This document shows, piece after piece, positions 1 through 7,123 of a stretch of DNA of 9,535 nucleotides. Numbering within the stretch: position 1 is the first letter of the stretch; every line of letters begins with the position of its first letter. A program made the position numbers and the translations under genes. Below the pieces are notes generated by a model that saw nothing but the letters and a program-made list of their open reading frames with translations, made no database searches and was not told the origin of the DNA. The stretch comes from Alphaproteobacteria bacterium (GTDB taxonomy: Bacteria > Pseudomonadota > Alphaproteobacteria > UBA8366 > JADFVY01), in the NCBI GenBank assembly GCA_029881615.1, contig JAOUMF010000040.1, positions 1 through 9,535 on the forward strand, written 5' to 3'.

Positions 1-95
1 TAACCGAGGCGGCTCAGGCGGAAGAAATCGCCGAAAACACCGACAAGCCAGCGGACGACGCGGGCGATGCCGGTGAAGTCGAGACGAAGGAATAA
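1..95 (+). CDS. rplC: 50S ribosomal protein L3, C-terminal end only (partial)
   Basis: An open frame enters from the left edge (codons begin at base 3) and stops at TAA 93-95. Only 30 residues are visible. They are strongly acidic and alanine-rich: 11 Asp/Glu against 2 Lys, with no aromatic residues. This is a disordered-looking tail, not the L3 fold. The assignment rests on position: rplC directly precedes rplD in the S10 operon, and L3 in some alphaproteobacteria extends past the E. coli end. The next gene starts 5 nt after the stop, and its AAGGA ribosome binding site (87-91) lies inside this gene. L3 is an early-assembling 23S rRNA binder near the peptidyl transferase centre; none of that core is in the window. 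Confidence 0.85.
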   Translation, partial: TEAAQAEEIAENTDKPADDAGDAGEVETKE

Positions 96-100
96 CGGTG

Positions 101-721
101 ATGAAAAGCAAGGTCATCAACCTCGAAAACAAGGCCGCGGGCGATATCGATCTCGCCGACGAGATCTTTGGCGTCGATGTCCGTAAGGATCTCCTGGCCC
201 GGATGGTGAATTGGCAGTTGGCCAAGCGCCGTGCCGGCACCCATAAGGTCAAGACGCGCGGTGAGATCAGCGGCACCACCCGCAAGCAGTTTCGCCAGAA
301 GGGTACTGGCCGGGCCCGTCAGGGTTCGAACCGGGTAACCCAGTTCCGCGGCGGTGGCACGGTATTCGGGCCGGTCGTTCGCGACCATTCGCACAAGTTG
401 CTGAAGAAGGTTCGTAAACTGGCGCTTAAATCGGCTCTTTCGGCCAAACAGGCCGAGGGCAAGCTGGTGATTATCGACGAAGCCACCCTTAAGGCACCCA
501 GAACCAAGGATCTGGTTGGTTGTCTCGGCAAGTTGGGTTGGCAGGATGTGCTGGTCGTAGGCGGCGCGGAGATTGATGCCAATTTCCAGAAGGCGGCGTC
601 GAACATTCCGCATCTCGACGTTCTGCCAAGCCAGGGCGCCAATGTTTATGACATTCTTCGCCGGGATACTCTTGTGCTGACGAAGGAAGCGGTCCAGAAC
701 CTGGAGGCGCGACTTAAATGA
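101..721 (+). CDS. rplD: 50S ribosomal protein L4
   Basis: A 206-residue L4 (E. coli 201). L4 binds 23S rRNA domain I, and its long internal loop lines the narrow part of the peptide exit tunnel. That loop is clear at about residues 45-95, with the conserved [12 protein letters not shown] at 65-76 followed by a Gly-rich QFRGGG segment. The C-terminal half carries the usual alpha/beta core and ends at [12 protein letters not shown]. The chosen start is ATG 101, 9 nt after AAGGA (87-91); an adjacent in-frame GTG at 98 would add one residue and cannot be excluded. The stop TGA overlaps the rplW start (ATGA, 718-721), suggesting translational coupling. In E. coli, L4 also represses the S10 operon through the leader RNA; that leader lies outside this window. 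Confidence 0.98.
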   Translation: MKSKVINLENKAAGDIDLADEIFGVDVRKDLLARMVNWQLAKRRAGTHKVKTRGEISGTTRKQFRQKGTGRARQGSNRVTQFRGGGTVFGPVVRDHSHKLLKKVRKLALKSALSAKQAEGKLVIIDEATLKAPRTKDLVGCLGKLGWQDVLVVGGAEIDANFQKAASNIPHLDVLPSQGANVYDILRRDTLVLTKEAVQNLEARLK

Positions 722-1041
722 GTTGGAAATATTTCAATCGGTCCAAACCGAACAGCGAGCGGCTTTATGAAGTGCTGCGCGCGCCGGTCGTAACCGAAAA
801 GGCGACGTTGGCCTCGGAACATAATCAGGTTGTTTTCCGGGTGGCGCTCGATGCCACCAAGTTTGAAATCCGGGCGGCAGTCGAGAGTTTGTTCAAAGTA
901 AAGGTCGAGGCCGTTAACACCCTGCGTGTAAAGGGCAAGACCAAGCGGTTCCGCGGGCATCTTGGCAAGCGGAACGATTTCAAGAAAGCGATGGTTACTC
1001 TGGCCGAAGGCCAATCCATCGATGTGACGACGGGGCTCTGA
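718..1041 (+). CDS. rplW: 50S ribosomal protein L23
   Basis: A 107-residue L23 (E. coli 100). L23 sits at the tunnel exit and is the docking site for trigger factor, SRP and the Sec translocon. The core begins at [15 protein letters not shown] (residues 15-29), matching E. coli RLLKVLRAPHVSEKA. The C-terminal half has [15 protein letters not shown], the usual rRNA-binding basic segment. The N-terminus is about 9 residues longer than in E. coli ([14 protein letters not shown] before the core). I see no internal ATG that would give the short form, and the start codon overlaps the rplD stop by four bases, so the longer form is preferred. Confidence 0.98.
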   Translation: MSWKYFNRSKPNSERLYEVLRAPVVTEKATLASEHNQVVFRVALDATKFEIRAAVESLFKVKVEAVNTLRVKGKTKRFRGHLGKRNDFKKAMVTLAEGQSIDVTTGL

Positions 1042-1045
1042 TACC

Positions 1046-1876
1046 ATGGCGTTGAAAAATTTCAATCCGGTTACGCCCAGCCTTCGCAACCTGGTGCTGG
1101 TCGATCGTTCCGACCTGTACAAGGGGCGCCCGGTCAAGGCATTGACCGAGGGGCTTACCAAGAAGGGTGGCCGTAACAACCAGGGGCATATCACCGCGCG
1201 TCGGCGTGGTGGCGGGCACAAGCGGCGTTATCGCATTGTGGATTTCCGTCGCATCAAATTCGACGTATCGGCGACGGTGGATCGGATCGAGTATGATCCC
1301 AACCGGACTGCGTTTATCGCGTTACTGCGATATGACGACGGTGAGTTAAGCTACATTCTGGCGCCGCAGCGGCTGAAAGTTGGCGACAAGGTGATTTCCG
1401 GCGAGCGTACTGACGTGAAGCCCGGGAATGCCATGCCTCTGTCGAGCATCCCTGTTGGAACGATCGTCCATAATGTGGAGCTGAAATCCGGCAAGGGCGG
1501 TCAGATCGCTCGTTCCGCCGGAACGTATGTTCAGCTTGTTGGTCGTGATGCGGGTTACGCGCAGATCAAATTGTCGTCGGGCGAACTCCGCATGGTACGC
1601 GGTGAGTGCATGGCGACGATCGGTGCGGTTTCGAACCCGGACCAGTCGAACATCAAGCTCGGTAAAGCGGGCCGCAAGCGTTGGCTGGGCAAACGCCCGT
1701 CGGTGCGCGGTGTCGCAATGAACCCGGTCGATCATCCGCATGGTGGTGGCGAAGGCCGCACTTCGGGTGGCCGGCATCCGGTCACCCCTTGGGGCAAGCC
1801 GACCAAGGGTCGCAAGACCCGGAGCAACAAGAAAACCGATTCGCTGATTATTCGGCGTCGGCATCGCAAGAAGTAG
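1046..1876 (+). CDS. rplB: 50S ribosomal protein L2
   Basis: A 276-residue L2 (E. coli 273), one of the most conserved 50S proteins, needed for subunit association and peptidyl transferase activity. Landmarks in order: [10 protein letters not shown] (41-50), [13 protein letters not shown] (55-67), the OB-fold segment with EYDPNR (82-87), the SH3-like domain with [15 protein letters not shown] (148-161), and the signature [18 protein letters not shown] (225-242). His230 corresponds to the E. coli histidine known as H229, important for activity. The very basic C-terminus ends RRRHRKK. Start ATG is 4 nt after the rplW stop and has only a weak purine run (GGGG, 1032-1035) upstream, so it probably depends on translation coming through from rplW. 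Confidence 0.99.
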   Translation: MALKNFNPVTPSLRNLVLVDRSDLYKGRPVKALTEGLTKKGGRNNQGHITARRRGGGHKRRYRIVDFRRIKFDVSATVDRIEYDPNRTAFIALLRYDDGELSYILAPQRLKVGDKVISGERTDVKPGNAMPLSSIPVGTIVHNVELKSGKGGQIARSAGTYVQLVGRDAGYAQIKLSSGELRMVRGECMATIGAVSNPDQSNIKLGKAGRKRWLGKRPSVRGVAMNPVDHPHGGGEGRTSGGRHPVTPWGKPTKGRKTRSNKKTDSLIIRRRHRKK

Positions 1877-1880
1877 GAGG
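1875..1880 (+). promoter_or_regulatory. Strong Shine-Dalgarno that sets the TTG start of rpsS
   Basis: AGGAGG overlaps the rplB stop codon (TAG 1874-1876) and ends 8 nt before the TTG at 1889. The spacing is ideal for a start at that TTG. No ATG or GTG in the rpsS frame lies nearby that preserves the conserved S19 N-terminus. Confidence 0.85.
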
Positions 1881-1888
1881 GCGTCACC

Positions 1889-2167
1889 TTGGCACGCTCG
1901 GTATGGAAAGGGCCGTTTATCGACGGCTATCTGCTGAAAAAGGCGGAGGCCGCGCATACGGCCGGCCGTAACACGGTAATCAAGACCTGGTCGCGCCGTT
2001 CGACCATCTTGCCGCAGTTCGTCGGCTTGACGTTCGGCGTTTACAATGGGCGCAAGTTTCTGCCTGTTCTCGTAACCGAGAACATGGTGGGTCATAAGCT
2101 GGGTGAGTTTTCGCCCACCAGGACCTACTACGGGCATGCGGCCGACAAGAAGTCGAAGAGGCGTTGA
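1889..2167 (+). CDS. rpsS: 30S ribosomal protein S19, TTG start
   Basis: A 92-residue S19, the usual family length. S19 forms the head of the 30S subunit with S13 and S14, close to the A-site tRNA. The N-terminus [19 protein letters not shown] matches the family pattern (E. coli MPRSLKKGPFIDLHLLKK). Further landmarks are [21 protein letters not shown] and the C-terminal [16 protein letters not shown]. The start codon is TTG, rare for a highly expressed ribosomal protein; it is supported by the match beginning exactly there and by the AGGAGG 8 nt upstream. The coding sequence ends 3 nt before rplV. Confidence 0.97.
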   Translation: MARSVWKGPFIDGYLLKKAEAAHTAGRNTVIKTWSRRSTILPQFVGLTFGVYNGRKFLPVLVTENMVGHKLGEFSPTRTYYGHAADKKSKRR

Positions 2168-2170
2168 TCG

Positions 2171-2551
2171 ATGGGTAAGCCAGCACGCGAAAGAACACTC
2201 GCCGATAATGAGGCGAAGTCGTTTTCGAAACTTATGAGGACCAGCCCGCAAAAGCTGAACCTCGTGGCGCAGTTGATTCGTGGCAAATCCGCGGATCGGG
2301 CCCTCGCCGACCTGACCTTCTCCAAGCGCCGCATCGCCGGTGAGGTGAAGAAGGTGCTTCAATCCGCGATCGCCAATGCCGAGAACAACCATCAGCTTGA
2401 TGTCGACCGGCTTTATGTCAAGGAAGCGACAGTGGGCAAGCAGTTTACGGTAAAACGTTTTCGTGCCCGCGCTCGTGGTCGTGGCGCCCGGATCGTCAAG
2501 CCGTTCAGCAACCTGACTGTAATCGTGCGTGAGCGCGAGGAGACTGAATAA
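2171..2551 (+). CDS. rplV: 50S ribosomal protein L22
   Basis: A 126-residue L22 (E. coli 110). L22 contacts all 23S domains, and its extended beta-hairpin reaches into the exit tunnel beside L4, where macrolide resistance changes occur. Visible here are [17 protein letters not shown] (23-39), [14 protein letters not shown] (60-73), and the tunnel hairpin at about residues 88-104, rich in Arg and Gly ([14 protein letters not shown]). The extra length is at the N-terminus (about 10-15 residues) and in a short acidic end (EREETE). An AAGAGG (2156-2161) lies 9 nt before the ATG. The final A of the TAA stop is the first base of the rpsC ATG. Confidence 0.98.
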   Translation: MGKPARERTLADNEAKSFSKLMRTSPQKLNLVAQLIRGKSADRALADLTFSKRRIAGEVKKVLQSAIANAENNHQLDVDRLYVKEATVGKQFTVKRFRARARGRGARIVKPFSNLTVIVREREETE

Positions 2552-3228
2552 TGGGTCAAAAAGTCAATCCGATCGGGCTGCGTCTCGGTATCAACCGGAC
2601 CTGGGATTCGCGCTGGTACGCGGACAAGGGATATGGCGATCAGCTGCACAAGGACATCAAGCTGCGTGCGTATATCGAGGATCGTCTTGCCCAGGCAGGT
2701 GTTTCCAAGGTAGTGATCGAGCGTCCGGCCAAGAAGGCGCGGGTAACGATTTACAGCGCCCGTCCGGGTGTGGTTATCGGCAAGAAAGGCGCGGATATCG
2801 AGAAGCTTCGCCAGGACGTGATGAAAATCACCGGCGGCGACGTTACGCTCAATATCGTTGAAGTCCGCAAGCCGGAGATCGACGCCAAGCTCGTGGCAGA
2901 GAACATCGCGCAGCAGCTGGAACGTCGTGTTGCTTTTAGGCGGGCCATGAAGCGGGCCGTGCAGTCGGCCATGCGCCTGGGTGCGCAGGGTATCCGTATC
3001 AATTGCGGTGGCCGGTTGGGTGGCGCGGAAATCGCGCGTACCGAATGGTATCGCGAAGGTCGGGTTCCGCTGCACACGCTGCGTGCCGACATCGATTATG
3101 GCACTGCGCGTGCGAACACGACCTACGGCACCTGCGGTGTAAAGGTGTGGATTTTCAAAGGCGAAATCTTGGGCCACGATCCGATGGCGCAAGACAAGCG
3201 TGCGCAGGAACAGCAGCAGGGCCGTTAA
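2551..3228 (+). CDS. rpsC: 30S ribosomal protein S3
   Basis: A 225-residue S3 (E. coli 233), on the solvent face of the 30S head at the mRNA entry channel. It starts [13 protein letters not shown] as in nearly all S3. The type II KH domain contains the GxxG loop as GKKG (77-80) in [13 protein letters not shown]. Arg130, Arg131 and Lys134 in [18 protein letters not shown] correspond to the E. coli residues linked to mRNA helicase activity at the entry tunnel. The C-terminal domain has the expected [19 protein letters not shown]. The end is polar and Gln-rich (EQQQGR). GAGGAG (2537-2542) ends 8 nt before the ATG, which shares one base with the rplV stop. Confidence 0.99.
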   Translation: MGQKVNPIGLRLGINRTWDSRWYADKGYGDQLHKDIKLRAYIEDRLAQAGVSKVVIERPAKKARVTIYSARPGVVIGKKGADIEKLRQDVMKITGGDVTLNIVEVRKPEIDAKLVAENIAQQLERRVAFRRAMKRAVQSAMRLGAQGIRINCGGRLGGAEIARTEWYREGRVPLHTLRADIDYGTARANTTYGTCGVKVWIFKGEILGHDPMAQDKRAQEQQQGR

Positions 3229-3268
3229 GGTCAGGCTTGTATGAAGCAGGTAAACGGGACGATTCGAA

Positions 3269-3688
3269 ATGCTTAGTCCGAAGAGAACAAAGTTTCGCAA
3301 GCAGCATAAAGGCCGTATTCACGGCAATGCCAAGGGCGGAACAGAATTGAATTTTGGCAGTTATGGCCTTAAGGCCATGACCACCGGACGCATCACCGCG
3401 CGCCAGATTGAGGCCGCGCGGCGTACGATCACACGCCATGTCCGCCGCGTCGGCAAGGTGTGGATCCGCGTCTTCCCGGATGTGCCTGTCAGCAGCAAGC
3501 CCGCCGAAGTCCGTATGGGCAAGGGCAAGGGCTCGCCGGAATTCTGGATGTGCCGCATTAAGCCGGGCCGCATCATGTTTGAAATGGAAGGCGTTGACGG
3601 GGCGACCGCCAAGAGAGCCTTTGAATTGGCCGCGGCCAAGCTTCCGGTGCAGACACGGTTTGTCACCCGGCTTGGTCTGGAGGGTTGA
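3269..3688 (+). CDS. rplP: 50S ribosomal protein L16
   Basis: A 139-residue L16 (E. coli 136). L16 joins late in 50S assembly and helps organise the A-site tRNA region near the central protuberance. It begins [16 protein letters not shown], the family signature, and contains [19 protein letters not shown] and [12 protein letters not shown]. Arg82 aligns with E. coli Arg81, the residue hydroxylated by the oxygenase YcfD/RoxA in some bacteria; whether it is modified here cannot be told. The gene follows a 40-nt spacer after rpsC, the largest gap in the S10 half. Its ribosome binding site is weak (GGGA, 3256-3259). Confidence 0.98.
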   Translation: MLSPKRTKFRKQHKGRIHGNAKGGTELNFGSYGLKAMTTGRITARQIEAARRTITRHVRRVGKVWIRVFPDVPVSSKPAEVRMGKGKGSPEFWMCRIKPGRIMFEMEGVDGATAKRAFELAAAKLPVQTRFVTRLGLEG

Positions 3689-3692
3689 TGTG

Positions 3693-3887
3693 ATGAAATC
3701 CGCTGATTTACGTCAGAAATCTGACGATGAGTTGAAGGGCGAGTTGATCGGTTTGCGCAAGGAGGCGTTTAATCTGCGTTTCCAGCGGGCGACCGGACAG
3801 CTTGAGAACACGGCGCGGGTCGGCCAGGTGCGGCGCGATATTGCGCGGATCAAAACGATCCTTACCGAGAAGCGCAAGGCTTCCTAG
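3693..3887 (+). CDS. rpmC: 50S ribosomal protein L29
   Basis: A 64-residue L29 (E. coli 63), a two-helix protein beside L23 at the tunnel exit. The sequence [20 protein letters not shown], then [20 protein letters not shown], then [15 protein letters not shown] is a full match to the family. Start ATG 3693 is chosen because GGAGGG (3679-3684) ends 8 nt upstream; an in-frame GTG at 3690 would add one residue. The frame stays open well upstream of this point, but that stretch overlaps rplP and is not L29-like. It lies 4 nt after the rplP stop. Confidence 0.97.
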   Translation: MKSADLRQKSDDELKGELIGLRKEAFNLRFQRATGQLENTARVGQVRRDIARIKTILTEKRKAS

Positions 3888-3900
3888 GAGATACGGGACG

Positions 3901-4152
3901 ATGCCAAGGCGAACAGTGCAGGGCACGGTAGTGTCCGATGCCGCGGAAAAAACAATTTTGGTGATGGTTGAGCGCCGGGTGCGCCATCCCGTCTACAAGA
4001 AGTTTATTACGCGATCGAAGAAATACATGGCCCATGATGAGGGCAACAGCGCGAAAATGGGCGACGTGGTGCGTATCCGCGAATGCCGGCCGCTTTCCAA
4101 GCGGAAGTGCTGGGAACTGGTGAGCGAATCGGCCGCGGAGGCCAAGGAGTAA
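3901..4152 (+). CDS. rpsQ: 30S ribosomal protein S17
   Basis: An 83-residue S17 (E. coli 84), an OB-fold protein binding 16S rRNA early in 30S assembly. Landmarks: [19 protein letters not shown] at the N-terminus, [20 protein letters not shown] in the middle, and the family signature [16 protein letters not shown] (54-69). The end is acidic and alanine-rich (ESAAEAKE). AGGAG (3886-3890) overlaps the rpmC stop and lies 10 nt before the ATG. The same frame is open upstream to about 3802, but the conserved N-terminus fixes the start at 3901. It is last in the classical S10 set; rplN starts only 4 nt later. Confidence 0.98.
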   Translation: MPRRTVQGTVVSDAAEKTILVMVERRVRHPVYKKFITRSKKYMAHDEGNSAKMGDVVRIRECRPLSKRKCWELVSESAAEAKE

Positions 4153-4156
4153 CGAC

Positions 4157-4525
4157 ATGATTCAGATGCAGACTAATCTGGATGTGGCCGACAACTCCGG
4201 CGCTAAGCGGGTGCAGTGCATCAAAGTACTGGGCGGTGCTAAGCGGCGGACGGCGGGTGTAGGCGATGTGATCGTCGTATCCGTCAAGGAAGCCATTCCC
4301 CGCGGCCGCGTCAAAAAGGGCGAAGTCCTGCAGGCGGTGATCGTTCGGACGGCGAAGGAAATTCATCGCCAGGACGGCACCTCGATCCGGTTCGACCGCA
4401 ACGCGGCCGTTCTGATCAACAAGCAGGGCGAACCGATCGGTACGCGAATTTTTGGCCCGGTGACGCGCGAGCTCAGGGCGAAGAATTTCATGAAGATTAT
4501 CTCGCTGGCGCCCGAAGTCCTGTAA
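4157..4525 (+). CDS. rplN: 50S ribosomal protein L14
   Basis: A 122-residue L14, close to the standard length, at the subunit interface where it forms bridges with 16S rRNA and is also the binding site of the silencing factor RsfS. It begins [20 protein letters not shown] and contains [20 protein letters not shown] and the family signature with [18 protein letters not shown], ending [23 protein letters not shown]. In E. coli this is the first gene of the spc operon and has its own promoter; here only 4 nt separate it from rpsQ. The ribosome binding site GGAG (4146-4149) lies inside rpsQ. Confidence 0.99.
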   Translation: MIQMQTNLDVADNSGAKRVQCIKVLGGAKRRTAGVGDVIVVSVKEAIPRGRVKKGEVLQAVIVRTAKEIHRQDGTSIRFDRNAAVLINKQGEPIGTRIFGPVTRELRAKNFMKIISLAPEVL

Positions 4526-4551
4526 GGGGCCGGGTGGAAACAGGTGCTGGA

Positions 4552-4893
4552 ATGGCAGTGAAAATGAAAATTAGGAAAGGCGACCGAGTGGTCGTGCTGA
4601 CCGGAAAAGACAAGGGCAAGACCGGTTCGGTCCTTCGGGTGAGTCCGAAGGAAGAACGCGTGGTCGTGCAGGGCGTCAATATCGTCAAGCGTCACACCCG
4701 GGCTGACCGGGCCAACGCTGGCGGTATCATCGACAAGGAAGCCTCGTTGCACGTGTCGAACGTCGCCCATGTCGATCCCAAGACGGGGAAACCCACGCGC
4801 GTCGGCTATAAGTTCACCGAGCCCAAGGGCAAAGGTGAAAAACCGGCCAAGATCCGTTTCGCCCGGGGGTCGGGCGAAGTGATCGACAGTTGA
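4552..4893 (+). CDS. rplX: 50S ribosomal protein L24
   Basis: A 113-residue L24 (E. coli 104), an assembly-initiating 23S binder near the tunnel exit. The KOW domain is at about residues 6-35 ([20 protein letters not shown]), followed by [10 protein letters not shown], then [20 protein letters not shown] and KPTRVGYKF, all typical. The start is a choice: ATG 4552 gives [12 protein letters not shown], matching the family. An in-frame GTG at 4534 would add six residues (METGAG) without support from the family. AGGTG (4542-4546) and GGGTGG (4532-4537) are possible ribosome binding sites for the ATG, neither ideal. Confidence 0.97.
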   Translation: MAVKMKIRKGDRVVVLTGKDKGKTGSVLRVSPKEERVVVQGVNIVKRHTRADRANAGGIIDKEASLHVSNVAHVDPKTGKPTRVGYKFTEPKGKGEKPAKIRFARGSGEVIDS

Positions 4894-4895
4894 GT

Positions 4896-4900
4896 GAGGA
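4896..4900 (+). promoter_or_regulatory. Shine-Dalgarno that sets the ATG start of rplE
   Basis: GAGGA lies just after the rplX stop and ends 7 nt before ATG 4908. It supports that start over the in-frame TTG at 4890, which would overlap the end of rplX. Confidence 0.75.
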
Positions 4901-4920
4901 CAAGCTGATGACAGCTCGTT
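4899..4920 (+). promoter_or_regulatory. Small hairpin holding the rplE start codon in its loop (possible control site)
   Basis: AGCTG (4903-4907) and CAGCT (4912-4916) are perfect inverted repeats around the loop ATGA, whose first three bases are the rplE start codon. Beyond an A/C mismatch (4902/4917), the stem could extend by C-G, A-T and G-T pairs to 4899/4920. In E. coli the S8 protein represses spc translation by binding a helix at the rplE start. The position matches, but I could not match the S8 recognition core by eye, and a 5-bp stem can arise by chance. Confidence 0.35.
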
Positions 4921-5450
4921 TGCAGGAAGTTTACGTAAAGACGTTGAAGCCCGCGTTGATCTCGGAATTCGGGTATAAGAGCCCGATGGAGGCGCCCAAG
5001 ATTACGAAAATCGTAATTAACATGGGTATGGGTGAAGCCGTTGCTGATGCCAAGAAGATCAACAGCGCGGTCAACGACATGACTTTGATTGCCGGCCAGA
5101 AACCGGTGGTCACCAAGGCGAAGAATTCAATCGCGACCTACAAGCTTCGCGAGGGTATGCCGATCGGTGTCAAGGTGACGCTGAGAGGTACCCGGATGTA
5201 TGAATTTCTCGACCGGCTCGTCACGATCGCGCTGCCGCGTGTGCGTGACTTCCGCGGTATTCCGGGGAACAGCTTCGATGGCAATGGGAACTATTCCATG
5301 GGCTTGAAAGAGCAGATTGTGTTTCCCGAAATCGATTATGACAAGGTCGACGCAATTCGTGGCATGGACATCGTCATCGTGACGACGGCCAGGACGGATG
5401 CGGAAGCCAAGGCCCTGCTCAAGGGCTTCGAAATGCCCTTTGTGAATTGA
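4908..5450 (+). CDS. rplE: 50S ribosomal protein L5
   Basis: A 180-residue L5 (E. coli 179), which binds 5S rRNA with L18 in the central protuberance and contacts P-site tRNA. Visible are [20 protein letters not shown] near the N-terminus, [20 protein letters not shown] in the middle, [28 protein letters not shown], and the C-terminal [20 protein letters not shown]. The start ATG 4908 is chosen from GAGGA 7 nt upstream; TTG at 4890 would add six residues. It begins 14 nt after rplX. In E. coli its translation start is where S8 represses the spc operon. Confidence 0.98.
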   Translation: MTARLQEVYVKTLKPALISEFGYKSPMEAPKITKIVINMGMGEAVADAKKINSAVNDMTLIAGQKPVVTKAKNSIATYKLREGMPIGVKVTLRGTRMYEFLDRLVTIALPRVRDFRGIPGNSFDGNGNYSMGLKEQIVFPEIDYDKVDAIRGMDIVIVTTARTDAEAKALLKGFEMPFVN

Positions 5451-5471
5451 ACGGGCGCACGGAGTACGGAA

Positions 5472-5777
5472 ATGGCTAAGAAAAGCGCCACCGAGAAAAA
5501 TGCAAGGCGTCAGCGTCTTGCGGCGAGATTTGCGAATAAGCGCGCGGCGCTGAAGGCGATCGTTATGGATCGTTCCTTGGCACCGGAAGAGCGGTTTGAA
5601 GCGCAGCTTAAGCTCAATGAGCTGCCGCGCAACGGAGCCGCCGTGCGGGTCCGTAATCGTTGTGAAGTTTCGGGACGTCCCCGGGGCTTCTATCGAAAGT
5701 TCAAGATGTCGCGTATTGCGCTTCGCGAGCTTGGGTCACTGGGCCGGATCCCCGGCCTCGTAAAGTCGAGCTGGTAA
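5472..5777 (+). CDS. rpsN: 30S ribosomal protein S14, zinc-free long form
   Basis: A 101-residue S14, the same length as the E. coli protein, in the 30S head with S3, S10 and S19. Landmarks are [16 protein letters not shown] at the N-terminus and [20 protein letters not shown] (62-81) followed by GLVKSSW at the end. Only one cysteine (Cys64) is present, so the CxxC...CxxC zinc ribbon of the short form is absent. This is the C-minus type, common in Proteobacteria and independent of zinc. GGAG (5461-5464) lies 7 nt before the ATG. Confidence 0.98.
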   Translation: MAKKSATEKNARRQRLAARFANKRAALKAIVMDRSLAPEERFEAQLKLNELPRNGAAVRVRNRCEVSGRPRGFYRKFKMSRIALRELGSLGRIPGLVKSSW

Positions 5778-5792
5778 GGGAGGGCCGGGGCA

Positions 5793-6191
5793 ATGTCTAT
5801 GTCTGATCCCCTTGGGGATATGCTCACCCGCATCCGTAATGGTCAGCGGGCCAATAAATCGATCATCACGGTGCCGGCTTCCAAGCTGCGTAGCAACGTT
5901 CTTGACGTGCTGCAGCGCGAGGGCTTCATCCGCGGCTATAGCTGGGCGGAAATCCGCAGCGGTATTGCCGAATTGACGGTCGAACTGAAATACAGCGAAG
6001 GTCAGCCGGTGATCCGAGAGATCAGCCGGGTGTCCAAGCCGGGCCGCCGCGTGTATGCGGGAATCAAGAAGCTGCAACCGATTTATAACGGTTTGGGCGT
6101 CGCGATCCTGTCGACACCGCGCGGTGTCATGTCGGATAGCGAAGCGCGCGCGGCCAATGTTGGCGGCGAAGTTCTTTGCCAGGTATTCTAG
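5793..6191 (+). CDS. rpsH: 30S ribosomal protein S8
   Basis: A 132-residue S8 (E. coli 130), a primary 16S rRNA binder in the central domain and, in E. coli, the translational repressor of the spc operon. It begins [18 protein letters not shown] and contains KPGRRVYAG (82-90) and the RNA-binding signature [13 protein letters not shown] (107-119), ending GGEVLCQVF. The first ATG (5793) fits GGGAGGG (5778-5784) 8 nt upstream; a second in-frame ATG at 5799 would remove two residues. The next gene's AGGAG overlaps the TAG stop. Confidence 0.98.
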   Translation: MSMSDPLGDMLTRIRNGQRANKSIITVPASKLRSNVLDVLQREGFIRGYSWAEIRSGIAELTVELKYSEGQPVIREISRVSKPGRRVYAGIKKLQPIYNGLGVAILSTPRGVMSDSEARAANVGGEVLCQVF

Positions 6192-6200
6192 GAGCAGATC

Positions 6201-6734
6201 ATGTCCAGAATTGGCAAAAATCCGGTTGAGGTCCCCAGCGGTGTGGAAATTTCCATCGTCAATGACCTTCTGACCGCGAAAGGAAAGAACGGTGTCCTGA
6301 CGGTCCCGCTGCATGAAGCCGTAGAGGTCAAGCAGCAGGACGGGACGATAGTCGTCAGCCCACGCGAGGGTGCCGCGGCAGCCCAGAAGATGTGGGGCAC
6401 GATGCGTAGCATGATTAATAACGCTGTTGTGGGCGCGTCCGAGGGTTTTACGGTTCGGCTGGAAATCAACGGTGTGGGCTATCGTGCCGCGGTGCAGGGC
6501 AGCAGCCTGAACCTTCAGTTGGGTTATAGTCACGACATCAATTATCCGATTCCCCAGGGAATCTCGGTAAAATGCGAGCGGCCGACCCTGATTGAGATTT
6601 CAGGGGCAAACAAGCAGCAGGTTGGGCAGTTCGCCAGTGAAATCCGCGCCTTCCGCAAACCCGAACCCTACAAGGGCAAGGGCGTCAAGTACGAGAACGA
6701 GACGATCGTACGCAAAGAAGGCAAGAAGAAGTAA
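6201..6734 (+). CDS. rplF: 50S ribosomal protein L6
   Basis: A 177-residue L6, the same length as in E. coli, near the GTPase-associated centre and sarcin-ricin loop. It has the two repeated alpha/beta domains of the family: the N-terminal domain starts [16 protein letters not shown], and the C-terminal one includes [15 protein letters not shown] and the rRNA-binding end [15 protein letters not shown], with a basic tail [13 protein letters not shown] (6190-6194) ends 6 nt before the ATG. Confidence 0.99.
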   Translation: MSRIGKNPVEVPSGVEISIVNDLLTAKGKNGVLTVPLHEAVEVKQQDGTIVVSPREGAAAAQKMWGTMRSMINNAVVGASEGFTVRLEINGVGYRAAVQGSSLNLQLGYSHDINYPIPQGISVKCERPTLIEISGANKQQVGQFASEIRAFRKPEPYKGKGVKYENETIVRKEGKKK

Positions 6735-6745
6735 GGGCTACGGCA

Positions 6746-7108
6746 ATGCTGAGTACAAAGGAATTGTTCGAGCGTCGTGCGCGGCGAACCCGATATCAGA
6801 TTCGCAAGCGCGCGAACGGACGTCCGCGGTTGTCGGTATTTCGTTCGGGGCTGCATATCTACGCCCAGATTATCGACGACGGCCAAGGGAAGACCCTGGC
6901 GGCCGCGTCGTCGGTCGAAAAAGATATGCGCAAGAAGCTGAAGAAGGGTGGCAACAAGGACGCCGCCGCGGAAATCGGTAAATTGATCGCTGAACGCGCC
7001 AAGAAAGCTGGTGTTACCGAGGTCGTGTTCGACCGTGGTGCCTATGCTTTCCACGGCAGGGTCAAGGCCCTGGCCGATGCGGCGCGCGAAGGCGGATTGA
7101 GTTTCTAA
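6746..7108 (+). CDS. rplR: 50S ribosomal protein L18
   Basis: A 120-residue L18 (E. coli 117), which binds 5S rRNA with L5 and anchors it in the 50S. The basic N-terminus ([20 protein letters not shown]) is the 5S-binding arm. It is followed by [17 protein letters not shown] and the C-terminal signature [21 protein letters not shown]. It starts 11 nt after rplF with a modest purine run (AAGGG at the rplF stop). Confidence 0.98.
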   Translation: MLSTKELFERRARRTRYQIRKRANGRPRLSVFRSGLHIYAQIIDDGQGKTLAAASSVEKDMRKKLKKGGNKDAAAEIGKLIAERAKKAGVTEVVFDRGAYAFHGRVKALADAAREGGLSF

Positions 7109-7123
7109 CGGGGGCCGGAACAA

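Noticed and set aside
1346..2392. Long minus-strand open frame of 348 codons opposite rplB, rpsS and rplV
   Set aside because: It runs across three well-identified genes and has no recognisable domain. Long antisense frames are expected opposite GC-rich, codon-biased ribosomal genes.
2413..3300. Minus-strand open frame of 295 codons opposite rplV, rpsC and the rplP start
   Set aside because: It is entirely antisense to conserved genes, with no family signature.
3408..3692. Upstream extension of the rpmC frame into rplP
   Set aside because: The extra residues are not L29-like; the ribosome site at 3679-3684 and the family start at 3693 fix the gene.
3802..3900. Upstream extension of the rpsQ frame into rpmC
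   Set aside because: The conserved S17 N-terminus begins at ATG 3901 with AGGAG upstream.
5736..6533. Minus-strand open frame of 265 codons opposite rpsN, rpsH and rplF
   Set aside because: Antisense shadow of three certain genes; its product resembles no family I know.
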